Source: Paenibacillus sp. HGH0039 (lineage in GTDB: Bacteria > Bacillota > Bacilli > Paenibacillales > NBRC-103111). Taken from it: a stretch of DNA of 64,000 nucleotides. The position numbers were made by a program, and so were the translations under genes. A model generated the notes under the pieces. It did not search any database and was not told the DNA's origin. It saw only the letters and a program-made list of their open reading frames with translations. Below, piece after piece: positions 1 through 8,116 of the stretch (positions are counted from its first letter, which is position 1; each line of letters opens with the position of its first letter). The stretch spans positions 1,375,279 to 1,439,278 of the forward strand of contig NZ_KE150412.1 of the NCBI RefSeq assembly GCF_000411255.1, written 5' to 3'.

Positions 1-837
1 GTAATGGATGCTTTTCATTCTGCCTTCGATTTTAAAACTGTCCACGCCGGACTCGATCATATCGGAAATATGCTCGATCATGCATAAATCCTTGGCGCTC
101 ATCATAAACGCATCTTCCTCTTCACCGTAAAGGGGAAAATCGGGCGCAAGCGGATCGGACAATGGAGCTCCCTTCGCGTACAAGTCGTACTTCCAGCGGC
201 AGGACTGGCAGCACCCTCCCCGGTTGGAGTCGCGGTCCGTAAAATGATTGGACAGCACGCAGCGTCCGGAATAGGAGCTGCACATCGCACCGTGAATAAA
301 CGCTTCGATCTCAATATCGACATGCCGTTTGATCTCGTCAATATCGCCCATGCTCGCTTCCCGGGCGAGAACTACCCGCTCGATGCCTTCTTCTTTCCAG
401 AACTGCACCGTCTGCCAGTTCATGACCGACTGCTGGGTGCTCAGATGCACCTCAAGTTTGGGGGCCACGCGTCTGGCGGTGTCCATAATAATCGGGTCTG
501 CGGCGATGATAGCCGAAATGCCGGCTTCCTGCAGTTCTCTCAAATACTCTTCAATTCCCTCGATATCTTCATTGTGGGCATAAATATTCGTCGCCACGAA
601 AACTTTGGCGCCGTAACGGTTTGCGAATTCGACGCCTTCGCGCATCTCTTCGAAAGTAAAATTGTCGGCGTTGGAGCGCAGACCGTACTTCTGACCGCCG
701 ATATACACGGCATCGGCCCCGTAATGTACGGCAAACTTAAGCTTCTCCAGACTTCCCGCCGGGGCAAGCAGTTCCGGCTTGTCCAGACGAACGCGTCTGC
801 CGCGCGCACGCTCGTTAACAGCTGCGGCCATACTCAT
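1..837 (-). CDS. trhP2: U32 family protein, TrhP2/YrrO-like (3' end outside window)
   Basis: This is the N-terminal 279 residues of a U32-family protein; the gene runs off the left edge. The family signature is present: HGAMCSSYSGRC near residue 184, followed by a cysteine cluster (GGCCQSC), as expected for an Fe-S binding U32 protein. In B. subtilis the adjacent yrrN-yrrO pair (TrhP1/TrhP2) is needed for prephenate-dependent 5-hydroxylation of U34 in tRNA. The older label is 'peptidase U32', but proteolysis is not well supported for this branch. The ATG at 837 is chosen because a GAGGTGA ribosome site lies 6-7 bases upstream; another ATG at 831 is possible. It follows the second U32 gene with an 11-base gap, so the two are probably co-transcribed. 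The family is clear; the specific role rests on synteny. Confidence 0.88.
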   Translation of the reverse strand, partial: MSMAAAVNERARGRRVRLDKPELLAPAGSLEKLKFAVHYGADAVYIGGQKYGLRSNADNFTFEEMREGVEFANRYGAKVFVATNIYAHNEDIEGIEEYLRELQEAGISAIIAADPIIMDTARRVAPKLEVHLSTQQSVMNWQTVQFWKEEGIERVVLAREASMGDIDEIKRHVDIEIEAFIHGAMCSSYSGRCVLSNHFTDRDSNRGGCCQSCRWKYDLYAKGAPLSDPLAPDFPLYGEEEDAFMMSAKDLCMIEHISDMIESGVDSFKIEGRMKSIHY

Positions 838-848
838 GGTGGTTCACC

Positions 849-1781
849 TCAATATACTTGTTCTTTGTAGAAAAAGCCGAAAGACAATTCCCTGCTCGGA
901 TCCTGCAGGCGTCGGATAGGCTCCAGCATTTCGTCGTTGAATTTGTAAGAATCCGGATCCGCACAGTAGGCATCAATCACTTGACGGTATGCCCTTACCA
1001 CGGTTTCGTTATATTCGGCGGATTTCAGCAGCCCTTCAATCTTAAGGCTGTCTATGCTCCCCTTGAGCAGCTCATGAAGATCTTCCAGCATGCAAATATC
1101 GTCGGAGCTCATCACGTGGGTGCCGTTGCTGTCTTCATAAATCGGATACCGCTCCTCCTGACGTTCCTGCTCAATCAGAAAAAGTCCGTTATCCATGGAG
1201 CGATCGACACTGTTTGCATCTTTCCCCAGATGCTCCACGTAATTGGCGACCAGGCTGCGGCGGGAATGGTAAATATTCGTCAGCCCGTGCACTTGAACTT
1301 GGACTTCCAGCTTGGCGTGACGCTTGAATTCAAGCGTTTCCTCAAGGTTCAGTTCCCTGGCCAGAACCGCACGCACGGCTCCGCGGGACGCCCAGTAATT
1401 CGCGGTGGCGTAGTTCGTCGTCGTCATTTCCGCATTCCAGTGAAGCGGGAGCTTAAATTCCGCTTTGTTCACCATCCGCAGTATGGCGGGATCTCCATAA
1501 ACGGCTCCGTCCACACCGATAGCGGAGATGGCCGCAAGATATTTCTCAACTTCAGGCAGCGCTTCGTTATCGAAAACATTGTTTACAGCCGCATAGACTT
1601 TAGCGCCTTTAGCATGAACGTAAGGAACCAGTTCCTCCAGATCTTGAATCGTCACATCGCCCGGAAGGCGCATGCCGAATGCCGCTTCGCCGATCAGTAC
1701 GGCGTCCGCCCCGGCTTGTATGAATCGCTTCGCTTCCTCTACTGTTCCTGCCGTTATAAGCAGCTCGGGTTTTGAAATCAA
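849..1781 (-). CDS. trhP1: U32 family protein, TrhP1/YrrN-like
   Basis: A 310-residue U32-family protein, the partner of the gene immediately downstream. It has the TIM-barrel-like start (PELLITAGTVEEAKRF, then AGADAVLIG) but lacks the cysteine signature: the equivalent stretch reads VHGLTNIYHSRRSL. This matches the idea of a non-metallated subunit beside a cysteine-bearing one, as in the YrrN/YrrO pair. The start is probably the TTG at 1781, which has AAGGTGA five bases upstream; a GTG at 1790 is an alternative, while the frame is open further upstream inside mltG. The mltG stop lies 13 bases before the TTG. In B. subtilis the methyltransferase gene yrrM (trmR) sits between mltG and this gene; here it is absent. 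Confidence 0.85.
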   Translation of the reverse strand: MISKPELLITAGTVEEAKRFIQAGADAVLIGEAAFGMRLPGDVTIQDLEELVPYVHAKGAKVYAAVNNVFDNEALPEVEKYLAAISAIGVDGAVYGDPAILRMVNKAEFKLPLHWNAEMTTTNYATANYWASRGAVRAVLARELNLEETLEFKRHAKLEVQVQVHGLTNIYHSRRSLVANYVEHLGKDANSVDRSMDNGLFLIEQERQEERYPIYEDSNGTHVMSSDDICMLEDLHELLKGSIDSLKIEGLLKSAEYNETVVRAYRQVIDAYCADPDSYKFNDEMLEPIRRLQDPSRELSFGFFYKEQVY

Positions 1782-1794
1782 CCTCGTCACCTTC

Positions 1795-2874
1795 TTATTT
1801 CGCGTTTTTCTCGGTTTGCTTGCTCTTTTCGATGTTGGCCAGATGCTGCGCATAGGTTTCTCCGAACAAATGTCCCTGGCTTCCGTCTTTTTTCGTTACG
1901 TAATAAAAGTATTTCGACTCCGCCGGATACAGCGCCGCCTCGATGGACGCCAGGCTTGGACTCGCGATGGGACCCGGAGGCAGTCCCGGATTTTTATACG
2001 TATTATAAGGGCTTTCGATCTTCAGATCGCTTTCGAGCAGTCTTTCTTTCTGCTTGCCCAGCGCATACTGCACAGTCGCGTCGATCTGCAGCGGCTGTTT
2101 GATTTTCAGCCGGTTGTAAATGACGCTTGCCACGAGCGGACGTTCCTCGTCCACAACCACTTCACGTTCGATCAGGGAAGCGATCGTCATCATTTGATGG
2201 AATGTCAGCCCGCTTGCCTTCAGCTTGTCCTTCCAATCCGCGGGAAGGCTTTGCAGCCGTTTGTCCAGTTGATCGACCATGAGGGTTATCAGTTTCTGCT
2301 CGGTAGCATCCTTGGGGATATTGTACGTATCCGGGAACAGATACCCTTCCAGCCTATGCTTAAGTTTGGTATCGGCCGGAATTCCGGCAAGCAGTTCTTC
2401 CCCTTCCGCAGGTTTGTACGCTTCCGCCGCCTTAACAAAGGCAGACGCTTCCATCCCCTTATGCTGTCCGACTTTGTCGGCAATCTGCGTGACCGTGTAT
2501 CCTTCGGGTATAGTCAGGCGGTTCGCTTTTGCCGTCTGCCCGTTGTTCAGCATCGCAATGATCTCGTCCGTTCCGATCCCGGGCTTCATCACATACTCGC
2601 CGGCCTGGAAACGGCCGCCTTCGTTCTTCCATTTCAAGTAATACATAAAAACGGAGGCGTTGCGGATAAGGCCTTCCTTCTCAAGCTTGGAAGCGATATT
2701 TTTCACGCCGTCGCCGGATACGATCTCGACTTTCGTTTCCTTATCGGAAGCCGAGGTCGGCTGCAGTTCTCCCCGTATATAATAAGCCGCGGCCGCAGCA
2801 CAGCCGGCTAAGAGCAGAACAATTACCAGCAGCCCGGTCATCAAGCGTTTTATTCGTGATTTAGGACGATGCAT
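1795..2874 (-). CDS. mltG: Endolytic murein transglycosylase MltG
   Basis: MltG (YceG family) cleaves nascent peptidoglycan strands at the outer face of the membrane and is thought to set glycan chain length. The 359-residue protein has a short basic N-terminus, one membrane segment at about residues 10-33, a LysM-like region (VEIVSGDGVKNIASKL) and the YceG domain with the LIEREV motif near residue 235 holding the catalytic Glu, then SPYNTY and GLPPGPI. The start at 2874 is preferred over an in-frame ATG at 2904 because a GGAGG site sits five bases upstream of it. A terminator hairpin lies just upstream, so it may begin its own transcript or depend on read-through from the DUF1292 genes. Confidence 0.93.
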   Translation of the reverse strand: MHRPKSRIKRLMTGLLVIVLLLAGCAAAAAYYIRGELQPTSASDKETKVEIVSGDGVKNIASKLEKEGLIRNASVFMYYLKWKNEGGRFQAGEYVMKPGIGTDEIIAMLNNGQTAKANRLTIPEGYTVTQIADKVGQHKGMEASAFVKAAEAYKPAEGEELLAGIPADTKLKHRLEGYLFPDTYNIPKDATEQKLITLMVDQLDKRLQSLPADWKDKLKASGLTFHQMMTIASLIEREVVVDEERPLVASVIYNRLKIKQPLQIDATVQYALGKQKERLLESDLKIESPYNTYKNPGLPPGPIASPSLASIEAALYPAESKYFYYVTKKDGSQGHLFGETYAQHLANIEKSKQTEKNAK

Positions 2875-2915
2875 AAGTTCCTCCACAATAGTCATCTTGG
2901 TCAATCATTCGCATG

Positions 2916-2941
2916 AAAAAGAGCGGATTTGACTCCGCTCT
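2916..2941 (-). terminator. Rho-independent terminator after the DUF1292 pair
   Basis: On the minus strand AGAGCGGA and TCCGCTCT form an 8-bp stem with a 6-base loop, followed by a T run. It lies between the second DUF1292 gene and mltG and would end or attenuate the alaS-ireB-ruvX-DUF1292 transcript. Confidence 0.8.
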
Positions 2942-2958
2942 GGTTTGCTTTAGATTTC

Positions 2959-3255
2959 TTAAGGTTCGTCGTGTTCCGGAAACGTGAGTTCGTCGTACAA
3001 TTCGGAGACGGTTTCCCACTCTTCGTCATCTTCGATGGTTTCCAGCTCCAGTGTGCCTTCCGAATCCCGGGATACCCGGAACACGGACACTTCGCCTTCT
3101 TTCTTCATCTCTTCCGATTGCAGAACGGCGTAGTGGCGGTCTTCATGGAGAATCTCCGTCAAAATGCGAAAGACGGTGGATTCGTCCTGTTCGTCGAATA
3201 AAATAATATCATCTCCGAAAGAACTCCGCAACTCGTTCGTCTGTTTTACACTCAT
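2959..3255 (-). CDS. DUF1292 protein, second copy
   Basis: A 98-residue acidic protein of the DUF1292 (YrzB) family. The family core is visible: FRILTEI, YAVLQSEE, VFRVSRD and an ETIEDDEEWETV stretch close to the C-terminus. The biochemical function is unknown. Its ATG overlaps the stop of the upstream DUF1292 gene by four bases (ATGA), which implies translational coupling. Compared with its neighbour it is less acidic at the N-terminus, so the pair looks like an old duplication. B. subtilis has one such gene at this position. Confidence 0.82.
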   Translation of the reverse strand: MSVKQTNELRSSFGDDIILFDEQDESTVFRILTEILHEDRHYAVLQSEEMKKEGEVSVFRVSRDSEGTLELETIEDDEEWETVSELYDELTFPEHDEP

Positions 3256-3554
3256 GCTTCTTCTTCCTCTTCGGCGATTAGTGTATTAAACGTTTCTTCA
3301 ACGATATTCCACTCTTCCTCGTCCTCGATGGTGTAAAGCTTCAGATCGTCGCCGTTCTCGTCTTCCTCGTAACGAAATGCGTACACTTCGTCGGATTCCT
3401 CGTCGCCTTCAACCGGCACGACCATCATGTACTTTTTGTCGGAACCATCCACTTCGAATTTCATGACGACTTCGAATTCTTCTTCGTTGCCCTCATCATC
3501 GGGGATATAAATAATTTCCGCTTCCTCTTGCTGAAAATCCTCTTCTTTAGCCAT
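3252..3554 (-). CDS. yrzB: DUF1292 protein (YrzB-like)
   Basis: A 100-residue, very acidic protein of the DUF1292 family, syntenic with B. subtilis yrzB between ruvX (yrrK) and mltG (yrrL). Motifs include FEVVMKFEVDG, VYAFRYEED and TIEDEEEWNIVEE, and it ends in a run of five Glu and an Ala. No enzymatic residues can be named. It is 12 bases downstream of ruvX and overlaps the following DUF1292 gene by four bases, so it belongs to the alaS-ireB-ruvX operon. A GAGGTGATGG ribosome site precedes the ATG. Confidence 0.87.
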   Translation of the reverse strand: MAKEEDFQQEEAEIIYIPDDEGNEEEFEVVMKFEVDGSDKKYMMVVPVEGDEESDEVYAFRYEEDENGDDLKLYTIEDEEEWNIVEETFNTLIAEEEEEA

Positions 3555-3566
3555 GGTTCCATCACC

Positions 3567-3977
3567 TCATCGTTTAGAGTCCATATATCCCTGCAGAATC
3601 AGCACAGCGGCGATCTTATCGACCACCTGCTTGCGCTTCTTCCGGCTAACGTCCGCCTCCAAAAGAGTGCGGGTCGCGGATACCGTAGTCAATCGTTCGT
3701 CCCACATACGGACGGGCAGGTTAAACGTCTCGGTCAACTGTGCGGCGAATTCCTGACAAAGCTCACCGCGCGGCCCGATCGAGCCGTTCATATTTTTGGG
3801 GAGGCCGACCACGATCTCCGTTACTTCGTACTCCCCGATTAACCGCCGCAGGTGGTCTAAATCGTGTTGCGGACTGGCTCTGCGTATAACCTCGATCCCT
3901 TGGGCGGTAAGCCCGAGAAGATCGCTGACAGCAACGCCGATTGTTTTGTCGCCATAGTCTAGGCCCATCGTTCTCAT
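3567..3977 (-). CDS. ruvX: Putative pre-16S rRNA nuclease / Holliday junction resolvase RuvX (YqgF)
   Basis: A 136-residue protein with the RNase H-like fold of the YqgF/RuvX family. The family motifs are [13 protein letters not shown] with the first catalytic Asp, [17 protein letters not shown] with the middle acidic residue, and [15 protein letters not shown] with the last Asp. In E. coli YqgF is required for 16S rRNA 5'-end maturation; resolvase activity has been reported in some bacteria. The length is standard. It lies between ireB and yrzB as in B. subtilis (yrrK), which supports orthology. Confidence 0.93.
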   Translation of the reverse strand: MRTMGLDYGDKTIGVAVSDLLGLTAQGIEVIRRASPQHDLDHLRRLIGEYEVTEIVVGLPKNMNGSIGPRGELCQEFAAQLTETFNLPVRMWDERLTTVSATRTLLEADVSRKKRKQVVDKIAAVLILQGYMDSKR

Positions 3978-4029
3978 ACGTGTGAACTCCTAAGCCGGAC
4001 CCGTCTGCCGGGAATCGGCGCAGGCCCGT

Positions 4030-4290
4030 TTATTTATGCTCTTTGAGATAAGAGCGTACCAATTCTTCGATCAGTTCGTCGCGTTCCCGTTTGCGAATCA
4101 GGCTCCGGGCGTTGTTGTGCCGGGGAATGTAAGCCGGATCCCCGGAAAGCAAGTAACCGACGATTTGATTGATCGGATTGTAGCCTTTCTCCTGCAGAGC
4201 GTCATAGACAGTTAATAGCACTTCTTTGGGGGATGTTTCGATCTCATCGGCTTTGACATTGAATTTCACCGTTTTGTCCATAAAATCCAT
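4030..4290 (-). CDS. ireB: IreB family regulatory phosphoprotein
   Basis: An 86-residue protein of the UPF0297/IreB family (YrzL). In Enterococcus faecalis IreB is a substrate of the PASTA kinase IreK and affects cephalosporin resistance. Conserved stretches are [41 protein letters not shown] and the terminal LVRSYLKEH; the two Thr near residues 4-8 are where phosphorylation occurs in the enterococcal protein, and a Thr is present here ([10 protein letters not shown]). The ATG at 4290 has GGAGGTG six bases upstream, better than the ATG at 4320. It lies about 115 bases downstream of alaS and before ruvX. Confidence 0.92.
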   Translation of the reverse strand: MDFMDKTVKFNVKADEIETSPKEVLLTVYDALQEKGYNPINQIVGYLLSGDPAYIPRHNNARSLIRKRERDELIEELVRSYLKEHK

Positions 4291-4404
4291 GAAAGGCACC
4301 TCCAATGTTTGCTTTTTCAAACTCTATCGGTTGTAAATGCTGCTAATCCCGCTATTGTCATATATTCTCTGCGGGACGGAAAATTCCTGTTCCCGCAGGA
4401 AAAT

Positions 4405-7032
4405 TTAAGAAATCTGTCCGGCCACAAGCGCTTCGACGCCGTCCAGCGCCTCCTGGAGCTTGGACGGGTCCTTGCCTCCGGCCTGGGCCATATCGGGGCG
4501 TCCGCCGCCGCCGCCGCCGCATTTCGCCGCTGTTTCTTTGATCAGCTTGCCGGCATGAAGCCCTTTGGCGATCAGATCCGGCGTAACGGCGGCAACCAGA
4601 TTGACTTTGTCGCCTGCGACGGCGCCGAGCACGATCACGGCCGAGCCCAGCTTCGCTTTCATTTCATCCACGATGCCCCGCAGGGAATCCATATCGGATG
4701 CGCTCACCTGGGCGGCCAGGACCGGTACGCCCGCCACTTCTTTTAGGCGGCCTTCCAGGGCGCCAGCTTCAATGCGGCCCAGTTTGGCCCGCAGCGATTC
4801 GTTCTCGCGCGCCAGCTCTTTCATCTGCTGGAGCGTGGAGTCCAGACGCTTCGGCACGTCCGCGGTGTTGGCCTTGAGAACGCCGGCCGCATCCCTCAGC
4901 AGCTGCAGCTGGCCGTCCACGTACTCGTAAGCCTGACGGCTTGTCACCGCTTCGATGCGGCGGATACCGGAACCGATTCCGGATTCGCTGACAATCTTGA
5001 ACAAGCCGATTTCGCCCGTGCTCAGTACGTGGCAGCCTCCGCAAAGCTCGAGGCTGTAATCGCCGACGCGGACGACGCGGACGATGTCGCCGTATTTCTC
5101 GCCGAACAGCGCCATGGCGCCCATCGCTTTCGCTTCGTCGATGCCGCGAAGGGAGATGTCCACCGGCGTGTTCGCCCAGATTTGAGCGTTCACGCGGCGT
5201 TCGACATCCTGCAGTTCTTCCGGCGTGATGCCGCCGAAGTGGGAGAAGTCGAACCGCAGGCGGTCCGGCTCAACGAGGGAGCCCGCCTGGTTAACGTGCG
5301 TGCCGAGCACTTCCTTCAGCGCTTTATGCAGCAGGTGAGTGGCCGTGTGGTTCTTCACGGTATCTCCGCGAAGCTCGCCGGAGACTTGAGCCGTAACCGA
5401 ATCGCCCGTGCGCAGGATGCCCTGCTCGACGGTCACGCTGTGAACGTGCTGGCCGTGAGGCGCTTTGCCGACTTCGAGTACGGCCGCGCGTACGCCGTCG
5501 CCCGCGATGACGCCGCGGTCGGCTACCTGTCCGCCGCTTTCGGCGTAGAACGGCGTCCGGTCGAGTATGATCTGGCACGTTTCGCCGGTTCCCGCCGCAT
5601 CCACAAACTCGTTGTCGTGCACGATCGCCAGCACTTTGGCTGGAACTACCAATTCAGTGTATCCAACAAATTCACTTTTATCCGTAAACTCGGAGAGCGC
5701 TCCGCCCTGCACTTTCATGCTGCCGGATTTGCTCCGGTTGCTGCGCGCACGCTCGCGCTGTTCTTCCATCGCCGCTTCAAATCCTTCGCGGTCGACGGCC
5801 AGACCCTGCTCGTTCGCGAAATCCTCCGTCAAGTCGACCGGGAATCCGTACGTGTCGTACAGCTTGAAAGCATCCGGTCCACTGATGGCGCGCCCGCCCG
5901 CCGCACGGGTGCTCTCGACCATGCCGGCAAGAATGGCAAGACCGTCGGACAGCGTTTCGTGAAAACGTTCTTCTTCGATGCGGATGATTTTCTCGATGAA
6001 CTCGCGTTTCTCCACGACTTCATTGTAGTAAACGCCCATGATTTCGCCTACGACCGGAACGAGCTGGTACAGGAACGGTTTATCCATGCCGAGTACTTTG
6101 CCGTAGCGGACGGCGCGGCGCAGAAGTCTGCGAATAACGTAGCCGCGGCCTTCGTTCGTAGGCAGTACGCCGTCTCCCACCGCAAAAGCGACGGTACGGA
6201 CGTGGTCGGCAATGACCTTCAAAGCCACGTCAAACTCTTCGTTCTCCTTGTACTTCACACCCGCGATGCGGCAGGTCGCTTCAATGATCGGCTGGAACAA
6301 ATCCGTATCGAAGTTGGAGTCCACATCCTGCAAAATCGAAGCGAAACGCTCCAGACCCGCGCCCGTATCAATATTCTTGTTGGGCAGCGGCGTGTAGCTG
6401 CCGTCTTTGTTGTGGTTGAACTGGGAAAATACGAGGTTCCACACTTCCAGGAAACGCTCGTTCTCTCCGCCCGGCCAGCATTCCGGATCGTTCAGATCGC
6501 CGTATTTGTCTCCGCGGTCGTAGAAGATTTCCGTACAAGGTCCGCACGGGCCTTCCCCGATATCCCAGAAGTTCTCGTCGAGCTTGTAAATACGCGCTTC
6601 CGGCAGACCGATCTTTTTATTCCAAAACTCAAAAGCTTCCGTATCCTCGGGATAAACGGTGACCGACAAGCGCTCCGGATCGAACCCGATCCATTTCGGG
6701 TCCGTCAGAAATTCCCAGGCCCAGGTGATGGCTTCTTCTTTGAAGTAGTCGCCGATGGAGAAGTTTCCGAGCATCTCGAAAAATGTATGGTGACGGCGGG
6801 TTTTGCCGACATTTTCAATGTCGTTTGTACGGATGCATTTCTGCGCGTTTACGATTCTCGGATTCTCGGGAACGACACGGCCGTCAAAATAAGGTTTGAG
6901 CGGCGCCATCCCGGCGTTGATCCATAAAAGAGAAGGGTCGTTGTGAGGCACGAGCGAGGAGCTCGGCTCGATTTTGTGTCCTTTGCTGGCGAAGAATTCC
7001 AGCCACTTGGAACGAATTTCACTTGCTTTCAT
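4405..7032 (-). CDS. alaS: Alanine--tRNA ligase
   Basis: An 875-residue class IIc alanyl-tRNA synthetase, close to the usual length. Seen in order are the aminoacylation core starting [18 protein letters not shown], motif 2 region [14 protein letters not shown], the tRNA recognition domain, the editing domain with [11 protein letters not shown] and the CGGCH zinc motif, and the C-terminal DHHA1 domain with a glycine stretch [16 protein letters not shown]. The start is placed at 7032, where the conserved N-terminus begins; the frame is open for another 34 codons into the T-box terminator, but those codons are leader RNA. A GGAGG site is about 11 bases upstream. Expression should be controlled by the T-box upstream. 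Confidence 0.98.
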   Translation of the reverse strand: MKASEIRSKWLEFFASKGHKIEPSSSLVPHNDPSLLWINAGMAPLKPYFDGRVVPENPRIVNAQKCIRTNDIENVGKTRRHHTFFEMLGNFSIGDYFKEEAITWAWEFLTDPKWIGFDPERLSVTVYPEDTEAFEFWNKKIGLPEARIYKLDENFWDIGEGPCGPCTEIFYDRGDKYGDLNDPECWPGGENERFLEVWNLVFSQFNHNKDGSYTPLPNKNIDTGAGLERFASILQDVDSNFDTDLFQPIIEATCRIAGVKYKENEEFDVALKVIADHVRTVAFAVGDGVLPTNEGRGYVIRRLLRRAVRYGKVLGMDKPFLYQLVPVVGEIMGVYYNEVVEKREFIEKIIRIEEERFHETLSDGLAILAGMVESTRAAGGRAISGPDAFKLYDTYGFPVDLTEDFANEQGLAVDREGFEAAMEEQRERARSNRSKSGSMKVQGGALSEFTDKSEFVGYTELVVPAKVLAIVHDNEFVDAAGTGETCQIILDRTPFYAESGGQVADRGVIAGDGVRAAVLEVGKAPHGQHVHSVTVEQGILRTGDSVTAQVSGELRGDTVKNHTATHLLHKALKEVLGTHVNQAGSLVEPDRLRFDFSHFGGITPEELQDVERRVNAQIWANTPVDISLRGIDEAKAMGAMALFGEKYGDIVRVVRVGDYSLELCGGCHVLSTGEIGLFKIVSESGIGSGIRRIEAVTSRQAYEYVDGQLQLLRDAAGVLKANTADVPKRLDSTLQQMKELARENESLRAKLGRIEAGALEGRLKEVAGVPVLAAQVSASDMDSLRGIVDEMKAKLGSAVIVLGAVAGDKVNLVAAVTPDLIAKGLHAGKLIKETAAKCGGGGGGRPDMAQAGGKDPSKLQEALDGVEALVAGQIS

Positions 7033-7104
7033 AGCGTTTCGAGCCTCCGTTTGTTGAAAATTTTGGTTTAGTAGGCTTGGACTGCTGCTCCTTCGGCCCT
7101 CTCT

Positions 7105-7410
7105 ACAGGAAACAAAAAACGCCCCTGTTATCAACAGGGACGAAAAATTCGCGGTACCACCCTGGTTATCGGATGACGTGCAGGCAGGCGCCTTGCCGTT
7201 TCATCCAATCTCCTCGTTGCGGACGATAACGGATCCGCTTGCCGTTGGGCTTGTGTAACTTGTCACCCACACTCCGAAATGAGCGTTCGGCCATCCTTCA
7301 TGAAAGGTTCTCGCAGCCTTCTTCTATAGAAGAAGGAACCTTCTCTCTGCCAATGGGCTATGGCGTACTGGATTTCTTCAGCGCTTTGCATATCGAGTTT
7401 GACTCAGTTA
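7105..7410 (-). promoter_or_regulatory. T-box leader of alaS
   Basis: A tRNA-sensing T-box riboswitch. The conserved antiterminator sequence GGGTGGTACCGCG is at 7162-7150 on the minus strand. The terminator hairpin (CGTCCCTGTT / AACAGGGGCG, then TTTTTT) is at 7142-7112. Upstream, a Stem I-like element contains AGAGAG and a GCTGCGA segment. Uncharged tRNA-Ala is expected to stabilise the antiterminator and allow alaS transcription. A GCT follows a GAAC in the 3' part of the leader and could be the alanine specifier, but I could not fold the RNA to prove this. Confidence 0.93.
7112..7142 (-). terminator. T-box attenuator terminator of alaS
   Basis: A 10-bp stem with a three-base loop followed by six T on the minus strand, located directly 3' of the T-box sequence and about 80 bases before the alaS start. 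It is the regulated terminator of the riboswitch. Confidence 0.88.
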
Positions 7411-7416
7411 CCGAAA

Positions 7417-7446
7417 ATTATAGTTCATATCTGGAAACGATGTCAA
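7417..7446 (-). promoter_or_regulatory. SigA-type promoter of the alaS T-box transcript
   Basis: On the minus strand a perfect TTGACA (7446-7441) is separated by 18 bases from a perfect TATAAT (7422-7417). It sits just upstream of the first T-box stem, so the leader is about 380 nucleotides long. Confidence 0.88.
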
Positions 7447-7573
7447 CCTGACGGATGCGGATTAAAGAAGCCCCGCCGATGGCATGTCCCCTCTTTGCAA
7501 ATTGGCGGAAAAGAAGCACAACCGCTTCAAACGGATCGGTCAGGCTCCGTGACGAGCGGAAGGTTTCTTTATT

Positions 7574-8116
7574 TCAAAAAATCTTCCGCAGCTGCTTAAA
7601 ACTTGCCGGATCCAGCTTCCGAATGCTGGCCACTTCCAGTCTGCGCTCTCCGGTATCCACCAGGAGGAGACGATCCTCTCCTTGCCTGAACACGTGCTCA
7701 TGCAGGTTGGGAAGCTGCAGCCGCTCCGGTCCGAACTGGGTAACGATGTCCCACTGCCATCCTGACGTCTTCTGCCTGATGCTGCGGATAGCTTCGACGC
7801 GGGGAAGCAAGTATCTCAAATGCAGCTCCTTCTCCAGCTCCTGGCGGGAGGCATCGTCCAGCTGCCGCAAATCGGCGATGATACCGATCTCCTCTCCCTC
7901 TTTGGTGCGGATGGAGATGTACCGGTCCGGCTCGGAGAAGGGAAACGTCCGGAACACCAGAACTTCCTCATGATCCCTCCCATCGCAGGACAACAAAAGC
8001 AGGCCGCCTTCCGTGCGTTGAAACCGGCATTTATCTGCTTCGAGCAGTAAGATATCGAAGGGGTCCCCGCCTTCGGGGAAACCGCCGGATTCATACGGGT
8101 TCGGCACTGGTATCAC
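7574..8116 (-). CDS. DUF1854 domain protein coupled to the ABC exporter
   Basis: About 180 residues of the DUF1854 family, a family known mostly from genes paired with an ABC exporter, in some bacteria near cyanophycin genes. Visible features are FDILLLEADKCRF, LLLSCDGRDHEEVLVFRTFPFSEPDRYISIR and EIGIIADLRQL, consistent with a small beta-rich (PH-like) domain; no catalytic motif is apparent. The likely start is the GTG at 8116, or the GTG at 8107 which is better spaced from an AGGGAG site. It overlaps the end of the ABC transporter gene by up to 26 bases, so the two are probably translationally coupled and work together. No cyanophycin synthetase gene is in the window. Confidence 0.82.
   Translation of the reverse strand: MIPVPNPYESGGFPEGGDPFDILLLEADKCRFQRTEGGLLLLSCDGRDHEEVLVFRTFPFSEPDRYISIRTKEGEEIGIIADLRQLDDASRQELEKELHLRYLLPRVEAIRSIRQKTSGWQWDIVTQFGPERLQLPNLHEHVFRQGEDRLLLVDTGERRLEVASIRKLDPASFKQLRKIF

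Noticed and set aside
5029..6927. Very long plus-strand open frame opposite alaS
   Set aside because: It is the antisense shadow of a GC-rich conserved gene and has no family motifs.
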